DNA of 6,321 nucleotides from Alphaproteobacteria bacterium (GCA_024279075.1 JAJRRX010000006.1:1-6321); one strand, 5' to 3'; counted from the first letter of the stretch, positions 1 through 5,821 are shown. Notes: a model not told the origin generated them from the sequence alone. A program made the numbers and translations.

Positions 1-624
1 ATCAAGCTCGCCCGTTTGTACAGCAACCTCGATATCTTCCCAAGGCAGCGATACCGGCACCATGCCAAACTGCTCCATAAAGCGGCCAGCGGTGGGGAAG
101 GTAAAGATGCGTTTGCCCTTGAAATCATCCAACGAGCGAATCGGCTCTTTGGTGTTAAAGTGGCATGGGTCCCATGAGCCAGCGGAGATCCACTGCACGC
201 CCACTTTGGCATACTCTTCTTCCCAGATCTTGCCGAGGCCATACTGGTTGTAAAGCACAGGCACATCGAGCGAGAAGCGCGAGCCAAACGGGAAGTAGCC
301 GCCAAAAACCGTAACTTCGGTCGGGGAGGCCATGCTGTCATCATCCGACTGCACCATATCAATAGTACCGCGCTGCATAGCACGGAAAAGCTCGCCTGTA
401 GGCACAAGCTGGTCAGCGGTATAAAGCTCGATCTCCATCTGGCCTTCTGCGATTTTGTTAAACGCGTTGACCATGGGCTGCACCACTTGCTCAGCCAGCG
501 CTGGGCCGGCGTAAGTTTGCAAGCGCCACTTGATAACGCTTTGGGCGTGCACGGCCGGGGCGGCGAGAGTCGCCGCGCCAGCAAGGCCGCCTTTGATCAG
601 AAAATTACGTCTGTTCGTCGTCAT
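1..624 (-). CDS. TRAP transporter solute-binding protein, DctP family (3' end beyond window)
   Basis: This is the N-terminal 208 residues of a periplasmic binding protein that captures a small organic anion and hands it to the DctQM permease. The reading frame stays open to the left edge, so roughly the last third is missing (family members are about 330-360 residues). The start is a Tat signal: twin arginines at residues 5-6 followed by Asn-Phe-Leu, a hydrophobic stretch at about 12-25, and an AVHA|Q cleavage site after residue 27. The body has the DctP pattern: an early beta strand (IKWRLQT, 31-37), a 'GTIDM' strand near 86-90, and the hinge segment 'SLDDFKGKRIFTFPTAGRFM' (164-183) leading to 'VAVQTGELD' (200-208). 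The ATG at 622-624 is preceded by AGAAGGA at good spacing. It is the last visible gene of the operon, 58 bases after dctM. Ligand unknown. An oddity is Thr175 at the position where DctP proteins usually carry the carboxylate-binding Arg. Confidence 0.93.
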   Translation of the reverse strand, partial: MTTNRRNFLIKGGLAGAATLAAPAVHAQSVIKWRLQTYAGPALAEQVVQPMVNAFNKIAEGQMEIELYTADQLVPTGELFRAMQRGTIDMVQSDDDSMASPTEVTVFGGYFPFGSRFSLDVPVLYNQYGLGKIWEEEYAKVGVQWISAGSWDPCHFNTKEPIRSLDDFKGKRIFTFPTAGRFMEQFGMVPVSLPWEDIEVAVQTGELD

Positions 625-682
625 GTTGTCGTTTCCTTCTGTTGGTTAAGGGGTCGGTTTGTCCGGCCCTCGGGGTTATTAA
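625..682 (-). promoter_or_regulatory. Intercistronic spacer with stem-loop ahead of the binding-protein gene
   Basis: Between the dctM stop and the binding-protein start the minus-strand transcript can fold GGG(C)CGG - ACAAA - CCG(A)CCC, which is six pairs with one C/A mismatch, at 651-669. It has no T-run, so it does not look like an intrinsic terminator. The ribosome binding site AGAAGGA follows at 634-640. The other genes of the operon overlap by one base, so this is the only gap. Hairpins at TRAP gene junctions can protect the mRNA end, letting binding protein be made in excess over the permease. That role here is inference. Confidence 0.4.
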
Positions 683-2008
683 TTAGGGGCCATACACTGC
701 GTGCGGCAGCCATAGGGCAATGTCGGGGAAGATGATAATCATGCCAAGCGCCAGCAGCATTACGCCGACAAACGGGATGATAGAGACATAGATGTCTTTT
801 AGGGTGATTTCCGGCGGGGCCATGGCGCGCATTAGGAAGAGGTTGTAGCCGAAGGGTGGCGTCATATAAGCGATTTGCGAGGTGATGGTGTAAAGCACAC
901 CATACCAGATGAGGTCAAACCCGAGCGAGCCAACGAGGGGCACATAAAGCGGCGCGACGATGACGAGCATGGCGGTGTCATCAAGGAATGTGCCCATGAT
1001 CAGGAAGGAAAGCTGCATCAGGAGCAGAATCTCCCATGGGCCGAGGCCGAGGTCATCGAGGAAGAAAGCCTCAATGGCTTTGACGGCGCCGACACCATCA
1101 AACACTGCACCGAAGGCCAGCGCCGCGAGGATGATCCACATGAACATCGCCGATATTTTCAGGGTTTCACGGATGGTGGTTTCAAACACATGTCTGGTGT
1201 AGCGGCCCTTAAAAATGGCGGCGAGGGAGGCAACTATGGCACCCACGGCGGAGCTTTCGACAAGCGAGGTCCAACCGTTGACAAAGGGGACCATCATTGA
1301 GGCGAAGATAAACACTGGCAGCAGGCCCGCGCGCAAAAGTGCGATCTTTTCGGCGGTGGTCACGCTGGCGAGTTCTTCTTTGCTCAGGCTTGGGCCGAGG
1401 CTCGGGTTTATTTTGCAGCGAATCCAGATATAGGCGATGAACATTGCGGCCATCATCAGGCCCGGAAACACACCTGCGAGCCAAAGCTGGCCAACCGGAG
1501 CGCGGGCGATCATGGCATAAAGCACCAGCACCACAGAGGGTGGCACGAGGATGCCAAGGCTGGAACCTGCTTGAATAACGCCGGAAATCATCCGCTTATC
1601 GTAGCCGCGTTTAAGTAGCTCGGGCAGGGCGATGGTGGCGCCGATGGCCATGCCTGCCACGGAAAGTCCGTTCATGGCGGAAATCAGCACCATCAGCCCG
1701 ATGGTGCCAATGGCGAGGCCGCCGTTAATGCCGCCCATCCACACGTGGAACATGCGGTAAAGGTCATCGGCTATGCCGGATTCCGACAGCACGAAGCCCA
1801 TGTAGATAAACAGCGGCAGGGTGAGCAGCGGATACCATTTCATAAGCTTCATCGAGGCGGCGAAGGGGATGTCCTCTCCGCCTGTGCCCCAGAGCAGCAG
1901 CGCGGCCACAACGGCGACAATGCCGATGGCGGCAAACACCCGTTGGCCAGAGATCAGGGTGATCATCATGCTGGCAAACATCAAAAGAGCGATCCATTCG
2001 AATGACAT
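683..2008 (-). CDS. dctM: TRAP transporter large permease subunit, DctM family
   Basis: This is the ion-coupled channel subunit of a tripartite ATP-independent periplasmic transporter in the inner membrane, and it works with DctQ and the DctP-type binding protein. The 441 residues are almost entirely hydrophobic with about a dozen membrane spans, close to the usual 425-440. Family landmarks are 'SAMNGLSVAGMAIGATIALPE' near residues 110-130, 'GSSLGILVPPSVVLVLYA' near 147-165, and the second-half repeat 'GTFLDDTAMLVIVAPLYVP' near 340-358 followed by 'YMTPPFGYNLFL' near 383-394. The ATG overlaps the dctQ stop by one base (TAATG at 2006-2010), implying translational coupling. A GGAGAAG ribosome binding site lies inside the dctQ end. 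The gene is intact, and the substrate cannot be told from this subunit. Confidence 0.96.
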   Translation of the reverse strand: MSFEWIALLMFASMMITLISGQRVFAAIGIVAVVAALLLWGTGGEDIPFAASMKLMKWYPLLTLPLFIYMGFVLSESGIADDLYRMFHVWMGGINGGLAIGTIGLMVLISAMNGLSVAGMAIGATIALPELLKRGYDKRMISGVIQAGSSLGILVPPSVVLVLYAMIARAPVGQLWLAGVFPGLMMAAMFIAYIWIRCKINPSLGPSLSKEELASVTTAEKIALLRAGLLPVFIFASMMVPFVNGWTSLVESSAVGAIVASLAAIFKGRYTRHVFETTIRETLKISAMFMWIILAALAFGAVFDGVGAVKAIEAFFLDDLGLGPWEILLLMQLSFLIMGTFLDDTAMLVIVAPLYVPLVGSLGFDLIWYGVLYTITSQIAYMTPPFGYNLFLMRAMAPPEITLKDIYVSIIPFVGVMLLALGMIIIFPDIALWLPHAVYGP

Positions 2009-2688
2009 TACAGCTCTTCTCCGCGGATGGTGGCGACGTCTTTAAAAAACACGGCGATGGCTTGTAGCAGCATTAGGAATATTCCGAGTGTGGCGATGGA
2101 TTTAATCGGCCAGAGATAGGGTTTCCATGAGGTTGCCGAGTGCTCCATAAAGCCCAAAGCGTCTTTAAACCCTTCTGCGCCGCCGCTGAAAAACCCAGAA
2201 ATCAAGGTGCCGTAAAACTCGAACATGCCCATATTGTAAGGCTGGCCAAGCGAATAGGCGGTAGAGCCAAGCGCGCCCTGCAACAGAATAACCAGATAAA
2301 AAATCAGGCCGAATATCGTAAAAGCATCGACCCATGCTTTAGTGCGGATTGACCAGCTCCCATAGACCAAATCCATACGCACATGGGAATTGAGCTGCAT
2401 CGAATATGGGCCGCCGAGCAGATAATAGGCCACCATTACAAATTGCGCGGTTTCCAATGTCCAGGTGGTGGGCCGGATTTCAAAGTCAGCCAGCCAAAGC
2501 CGTAACCCTTCGGTGAACGAATAGTCTGCCAGTATTGAACGGCTACTCGAAAGCTCAAATAACAGTTTTGAGAATGTGGAGAGCAGCAAGATCGCCATCA
2601 GCACAAAGATCAGATACATCGCCATGCGGCCAATGCGGTAGTTCACCGCCTCGACTATACGCACATAGCTTTTGATAATGCGTGGCAT
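2008..2688 (-). CDS. dctQ: TRAP transporter small permease subunit, DctQ family
   Basis: This four-helix inner-membrane subunit partners DctM. From the chosen start it is 226 residues. The spans are near residues 17-40, 85-105, 127-148 and 193-218. The DctQ signature 'NSHVRMDLVY' (Asn/His-Val-Arg-x-Asp after the second span) is present. The protein is longer than a typical DctQ (about 160-190): extra polar or amphipathic sequence sits between spans 1 and 2, and a segment between spans 3 and 4 runs up to 'SWKPYLWPIKS'. The start at 2686-2688 is preferred over an in-frame ATG at 2742 because it overlaps the upstream stop as TGATG, has GGAGGG at 2698-2703 about ten bases ahead, and leaves a normal short cytoplasmic N-terminus. 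The longer form would overlap the amidohydrolase gene by about 55 bases. Confidence 0.93.
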   Translation of the reverse strand: MPRIIKSYVRIVEAVNYRIGRMAMYLIFVLMAILLLSTFSKLLFELSSSRSILADYSFTEGLRLWLADFEIRPTTWTLETAQFVMVAYYLLGGPYSMQLNSHVRMDLVYGSWSIRTKAWVDAFTIFGLIFYLVILLQGALGSTAYSLGQPYNMGMFEFYGTLISGFFSGGAEGFKDALGFMEHSATSWKPYLWPIKSIATLGIFLMLLQAIAVFFKDVATIRGEEL

Positions 2689-3464
2689 CAGGACACGCCC
2701 TCCAGCTCTTTTAGCGCCGATGTTAATAGGCTTTGTAGCCATGTGGCAATGGCTTCAATACCAGCTTCATCTGCCAGCAGATCATTGCGCACCTCAACCA
2801 TCACATTCAGGTGCCCATGGGCCACCGCGTGTTCTTGCAAGGTGTGGGTTACGCCATCTTCCGGCCCGTAGGGCGCATTGCGCTGCACGTTATAAGCGGG
2901 GTGTTGCACGGCCGCATTGAGCATGGCATCGGCCAAGCGGCGGTCGCTATCATGCAGAATGCCAACCTCTACCGTGCGGGGCGCACCGTTATAAACGGGG
3001 GTGAAAGAGTGGATGGTGACCAGCATTGTGCGGGCGCGGGATTTTACAGCCTCGGCAAGGGCGCTCTGGAAGGGCTTATATATATAAGCAACGCGCTCAT
3101 CGCGCTGGGCTTGGGTTAGCCCCGTATTGCCTGCGATTTGGTAGATTTCGCTTTCCGCCCGCATCGCTTGATCGGATTCAGGTGGGCGGTTGCAATCATA
3201 AACAAGGCGAGAGATTTTCTGGGCGATCAACGTTGCATCAAGCCCCTCTGAAAGCAGCTCAGCCACTGCCAGCGCGCCCGGATCCCACGCGATGTGGCTT
3301 TGGGCAGCGGCCTCGCTTAGCCCGAGGCCTTTCAACCCTTCAGGAATAAACCGACTAGCATGTTCGCACACCAGCAAAACCGCGCTTTGGCCCTCGGGGC
3401 GCTTGATTTCGACCACGCTTTCAGGCAGCGTTGCCAGCCAGTCTGGTTTGGTTGTAAGGTTCAA
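2688..3464 (-). CDS. N-formylglutamate amidohydrolase family protein
   Basis: This is a predicted cytoplasmic metal-dependent amidohydrolase of the N-formylglutamate deformylase (HutG-like) superfamily. Characterised members hydrolyse N-formyl-glutamate or related N-acyl amino acids to the amino acid plus formate/acid. The visible landmarks fit this group: 'LLVCEHASRFIP' near residues 30-41 (His in a likely metal site), 'AWDPGA' near 59-64, 'YDCNRPP' near 89-95, 'VTIHSFTP' near 149-156, 'RTVEVGILHD' near 163-172 and 'VMVEVRNDL' near the C-terminus. There is no signal peptide. It is the first gene of the transporter operon and overlaps dctQ by one base (TGATG). The start is uncertain. The open frame extends to a TTG at 3524 (278 residues), but that TTG is also the beginning of a TTGACA -35 box and has no ribosome binding site. 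TTG at 3464 (258 residues) has AAAAGG seven bases ahead and fits homologue length better. GTG at 3416 is a third option. The true substrate is unknown. Confidence 0.88.
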   Translation of the reverse strand: MNLTTKPDWLATLPESVVEIKRPEGQSAVLLVCEHASRFIPEGLKGLGLSEAAAQSHIAWDPGALAVAELLSEGLDATLIAQKISRLVYDCNRPPESDQAMRAESEIYQIAGNTGLTQAQRDERVAYIYKPFQSALAEAVKSRARTMLVTIHSFTPVYNGAPRTVEVGILHDSDRRLADAMLNAAVQHPAYNVQRNAPYGPEDGVTHTLQEHAVAHGHLNVMVEVRNDLLADEAGIEAIATWLQSLLTSALKELEGVS

Positions 3465-3494
3465 AGGGCAGCCTTTTGAGATTGCTTCTTGAAG

Positions 3495-3524
3495 AATATG
3501 TTTCAGAACGTATGCTCCTGTCAA
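3495..3524 (-). promoter_or_regulatory. Candidate promoter of the amidohydrolase-TRAP operon
   Basis: On the minus strand a perfect TTGACA (3524-3519) is followed after 18 bases by CATATT (3500-3495, four of six matches to TATAAT). This would start transcription near 3488 and give a leader of about 24 bases to the TTG at 3464. It overlaps the plus-strand promoter candidate. The match is by eye, and alphaproteobacterial promoters often deviate from the E. coli consensus. Confidence 0.45.
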
Positions 3525-3530
3525 TATAAT
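3502..3530 (+). promoter_or_regulatory. Candidate promoter of the RpiR-family regulator
   Basis: TTCAGA (3502-3507, four of six matches) is followed after 17 bases by a perfect TATAAT (3525-3530). The start point would be near 3537, giving a leader of about 72 bases. The TATAAT abuts the minus-strand TTGACA directly, so polymerase could hardly occupy both promoters at once. Confidence 0.5.
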
Positions 3531-3560
3531 TACACAATTAAAACTGTCTGCCCGCGCAGA
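3527..3560. promoter_or_regulatory. Two inverted repeats, possible operator sites
   Basis: TAATT-ACAC-AATTA (3527-3540) overlaps the plus-strand -10 box and lies just upstream of the minus-strand -35. A second dyad, TCTGC-CCGC-GCAGA (3547-3560), lies just downstream. Both have five-base arms with four-base spacers. RpiR-family regulators commonly bind imperfect palindromes in divergent intergenic regions next to their own gene, so these are plausible targets. Arms this short can also arise by chance, and the second could act as a small RNA hairpin in the regulator leader. Confidence 0.3.
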
Positions 3561-3608
3561 TTTGTTGTAAATTCACGGATAAAGCGAATTAAGCCCAAGG
3601 ATTTCAGC

Positions 3609-4481
3609 ATGAACACGGACGATTTTACGGTGGCGCAGCGTATCCATGACGGGTTTGACGGGCTGACCCGCGCGGAGCGGCAGTTGGCTAATATCATCCT
3701 GGAGAATTATCCGGTTTCAGGCTTGGGCAGCATTACAGCATTGGCCGAAAATGCTGAAGTTTCCACCCCGACAGTGGCGCGCATGGCGCGCAAGCTCGGT
3801 TTTGGGGGCTTTCCTGATATGCAAAAGCAGTTGCGCCATGAGCTGGAAGCAACCATTAGTGACCCGCTTACCAAGCATGATAAATGGGCGGCAGATGCAC
3901 CCGATACCCATATCCTTAACCGCTTTGCAGATAACGTGATTGATAATCTGCGCAACACCCTCAAACACCTGAACGCCGCCGAGTTTGACAAAATCGTGGC
4001 GCTGCTCAGCGATACCGAGCACACGGTGGCGGTGGTTGGCGGGCGCCTCAGCCACACGCTGGCGAGCTACTTCTTTACCCATATGCAAATGATGCGGGAC
4101 GGGGTGACGCTGATCGAGCGCAATTCTTCAAGCTGGCCCCATTACCTGCTAAGCCTGAAAGAGGGCGATGTGTTGGTGATGTTTGACATGCGCCGCTATG
4201 AGCAGGACCTGCTGAGATTCGCGGAAATGGCCAAGGCGCGCGGGGTGCGGATTATTCTGTTCACGGATCAGTGGGGCTCGCCAGCTGGCAAGGCCGCCAC
4301 GCATCAAATCCATTCGCGCATTGAGGTGCCTTCGACGTGGGATTCATCAGTGGTGACGATGTTTATTCTTGAGGCGATTATCTCGGCGGTGCAAAGCCAA
4401 TCTTGGGAAAGCTCCAAAGACCGAATGGAAGAGCTGGAAGCCCTGTTTGAAAAAACCCGCCTCTTCCGGAAGTTTATTTAG
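3609..4481 (+). CDS. RpiR/MurR-family transcriptional regulator (HTH + SIS)
   Basis: This is a predicted cytoplasmic DNA-binding regulator, 290 residues, which is normal for the family. The N-terminal HTH_6 domain spans about residues 5-80, with the helix-turn-helix near 41-65 ('SITALAENAEVSTPTVARMA...'). A linker leads to a SIS-type ligand domain at about 125-265, beginning 'VAVVGGRLSHTLASYF' near 140-155. The usual SIS phosphosugar signature Ser-x-Ser-Gly-x-Thr is not seen; the equivalent strand end reads 'FDMRRYEQ' (about 192-199), so the effector is probably not a sugar phosphate. The ATG at 3609 is chosen over 3489 because AAGGA sits seven bases ahead, the protein then starts like other family members, and the longer frame would run through the promoter region. 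It is divergent from the amidohydrolase-TRAP operon, the likely target. Its stop overlaps the convergent methyltransferase gene. Confidence 0.93.
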   Translation: MNTDDFTVAQRIHDGFDGLTRAERQLANIILENYPVSGLGSITALAENAEVSTPTVARMARKLGFGGFPDMQKQLRHELEATISDPLTKHDKWAADAPDTHILNRFADNVIDNLRNTLKHLNAAEFDKIVALLSDTEHTVAVVGGRLSHTLASYFFTHMQMMRDGVTLIERNSSSWPHYLLSLKEGDVLVMFDMRRYEQDLLRFAEMAKARGVRIILFTDQWGSPAGKAATHQIHSRIEVPSTWDSSVVTMFILEAIISAVQSQSWESSKDRMEELEALFEKTRLFRKFI

Positions 4482-5206
4482 CCCCGAAGCCGGATGGATT
4501 TGTCGTGCTTAATGGCGCGCATAGAAAGCACAAAAACAAAAGCGCTGGCGATCAGCATGGCCGAAAGCATCGGTATAGCAGCATCACCGCTTTGCCTAGC
4601 CACCTCATACCACCAGCCAAAGGCAAGCATTAGGGCGGCTTGGGTGGCAACGTTATATTCTCCGAGCAGGGCTTTGGCCCAACTAAAGCTCATATCCTTT
4701 TTGGCTTCCGGCCAGTTTTTAAGCCGCAGCCGTAGCCGTGGCACGCGGGCTTTATAGGCCGCATAGTCTGCCCCGAAGGTTTTTGAAAGGTAGGCCTCTT
4801 CGCTCAGGATGATGGTGGTATAGATAAAGACAAACAGCAGCGTGCCAATGACAAAAACCTCATACGCGCCATGAAGCATAAATACGCCTGTATAAATAAG
4901 AATGTTACCGAGGTAGAGCGGGTTGCGGCTTAGACCAAACATACCCTTGGTAAAAAGCGCGCTGGCATGGGCCGATTTTTGGTTACCATCGCGGCGCACG
5001 AGGCCAAAACCCATAACCATAAACCGGATAAACACGCCGGTTGTAACCAGTATAATCGCCAGAGTATCAGAGGCGGATTCAACAAGCGCGCTATCAAAGA
5101 TCATGCTTTGAGGTGGGCGCATCGCATAGAGAGCCAGCACAAGGATGGGAAAGAGATAGTTCCTCGTTTTGAAAAAGAACTGTCCAAGCCGGATTAAGTA
5201 GGTCAT
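4478..5206 (-). CDS. Isoprenylcysteine carboxyl methyltransferase-family (PEMT/ICMT-like) membrane methyltransferase
   Basis: This is a predicted integral-membrane, S-adenosylmethionine-dependent methyltransferase of the ICMT/phospholipid methyltransferase superfamily, 242 residues. It has hydrophobic spans near residues 16-28, 45-65, 92-110, 112-133 and two more after about 190. The superfamily core is present: 'GMFGLSRNPLYLGN' near 87-100, then 'SEEAYLSKTFGADYAAYKARVPR' near 135-157, corresponding to the conserved Arg-Asn-Pro and Glu-Glu...Tyr...Tyr...Val-Pro-Arg elements that bind the cofactor. The roughly 85-residue C-terminal extension with two extra hydrophobic segments goes beyond the minimal domain. 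Bacteria lack prenylated CAAX proteins as a rule, so the substrate may be a lipid or another small hydrophobic acceptor; unknown. The start at 5206 has AAGG eight bases ahead. The open frame reaches 5395, but that extension is not protein-like and overlaps the upstream gene. Confidence 0.85.
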   Translation of the reverse strand: MTYLIRLGQFFFKTRNYLFPILVLALYAMRPPQSMIFDSALVESASDTLAIILVTTGVFIRFMVMGFGLVRRDGNQKSAHASALFTKGMFGLSRNPLYLGNILIYTGVFMLHGAYEVFVIGTLLFVFIYTTIILSEEAYLSKTFGADYAAYKARVPRLRLRLKNWPEAKKDMSFSWAKALLGEYNVATQAALMLAFGWWYEVARQSGDAAIPMLSAMLIASAFVFVLSMRAIKHDKSIRLRG

Positions 5207-5239
5207 CTCGTACGCCTTATGGGAGTGGATAATTGCTTG

Positions 5240-5268
5240 GTAGTAAGAGCCCCCGCTACAAATTTCAA
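5240..5268 (-). promoter_or_regulatory. Weak candidate promoter for the methyltransferase gene
   Basis: On the minus strand TTGAAA (5268-5263, five of six matches) is followed after 17 bases by TACTAC (5245-5240, three of six). It would start transcription about 27 bases ahead of the methyltransferase ATG. The 130-base gap to the upstream gene leaves room for an independent promoter, but the -10 match is poor. Confidence 0.25.
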
Positions 5269-5320
5269 GGATTGATGTATTCGTTGCAAATCCGGAAAAA
5301 CGCATTTTGGACCTGTCGCG

Positions 5321-5349
5321 GAATAAAGAAGCGGCGCTAGCTAAGCCGC
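5321..5349 (-). terminator. Possible weak intrinsic terminator after the small membrane protein gene
   Basis: Reading the minus strand, GCGGC - nine-base loop - GCCGC (5349-5331) is followed by TTCTTTATT (5330-5322). The stem begins inside the last codons and includes the stop region. The stem is only five pairs and the T-run is interrupted, so it may terminate partially, leave the two genes co-transcribed, or be fortuitous. Confidence 0.3.
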
Positions 5350-5771
5350 CCCGCTTTTGATTGCGCCTTGCTATATAACAACAACAAAACGGCAACTAAA
5401 AAAATGACCAGTGTGAAGATCATGGCTCCCGTGCCTGCAATATCACTGATTTTAACCTCGGAGAGCACAAAGTTATGCAAAGAGGTAACCAGTAGGGCCG
5501 CCAGTGCCACCAAAAATACAGGCACAGCCAGCTTCTTGCGGAGTAGAATCAGCACCGAGCCAAGCACCGCGCCAAATACCGCAATGCCCCAGCTCAGGGT
5601 GACCCAAAGTGGAAATCCGGTAAAAAACGCGGCTTGGGCCTCATTTAGCTGCGCCATATAGGATTCGGTTTGTAAGTTGGACATGGTGAAATCCATCGCG
5701 CCCATGGCATTCCAGAGTAACGAGATGAGTCCCACGGCCCAAATGTGCCAAGGTGTCTTTGATTCTGTCAT
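5337..5771 (-). CDS. Small four-helix membrane protein, function unknown
   Basis: This is a 144-residue inner-membrane protein with four predicted spans near residues 8-26, 52-76, 81-98 and 112-134. A short lysine-containing N-terminus precedes the first span. The first span carries 'WAVGLISLLWNAMGAMDF', and a polar loop with 'YMAQLNEAQAAFF' lies before the second. Short proteins of this shape, annotated as hypothetical or loosely as 'sugar transporter', occur in alphaproteobacteria and other proteobacteria, but I do not recognise a named function and no catalytic motif is visible. The ATG at 5771 has a very strong ribosome binding site, GGAGGGG, seven bases ahead. The gene is followed after 130 bases by the methyltransferase on the same strand. 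Together with the first-span pattern this makes it a genuine gene rather than a shadow frame. Confidence 0.85.
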   Translation of the reverse strand: MTESKTPWHIWAVGLISLLWNAMGAMDFTMSNLQTESYMAQLNEAQAAFFTGFPLWVTLSWGIAVFGAVLGSVLILLRKKLAVPVFLVALAALLVTSLHNFVLSEVKISDIAGTGAMIFTLVIFLVAVLLLLYSKAQSKAGRLS

Positions 5772-5792
5772 TTTCCCCTCCGAATTTCTTTT

Positions 5793-5821
5793 ATCTTAGC
5801 CGGAAACCCAAAAAACACCAA
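5793..5821 (-). promoter_or_regulatory. Candidate promoter of the four-helix membrane protein gene
   Basis: On the minus strand TTGGTG (5821-5816) is separated by 17 bases from TAAGAT (5798-5793, four of six matches). It would start transcription near 5786, leaving a leader of about 15 bases that contains the GGAGGGG ribosome binding site at 5775-5781. Spacing and position are good, but the -35 match is only half. Confidence 0.35.

Noticed and set aside
875..1300. 141-codon plus-strand open frame opposite dctM
   Set aside because: It lies wholly antisense to a well-supported membrane protein gene. Its product is rich in His/Asp/Gly/Glu as expected from the reverse of hydrophobic codons, and it has no family features.
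3078..3087. Alternating TA run (TATATATA) as a possible promoter or repeat
   Set aside because: It lies within the amidohydrolase gene and simply encodes the Ala-Tyr-Ile-Tyr-Lys stretch in the middle of the enzyme.
3489..3608. N-terminal extension of the regulator by 40 residues from an ATG at 3489
   Set aside because: It runs through both candidate promoters, is Cys- and Tyr-rich and unlike the family, and ATG 3609 has AAGGA at ideal spacing.
3717..4088. Minus-strand frames of 116 and 123 codons opposite the regulator gene
   Set aside because: They are shadows of the RpiR-family coding sequence in other frames, with no ribosome binding site or recognisable domain.
5207..5395. N-terminal extension of the methyltransferase by 63 residues
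   Set aside because: The extension is not protein-like, overlaps the end of the upstream gene, and the ATG at 5206 has a ribosome binding site and starts a normal first membrane span.
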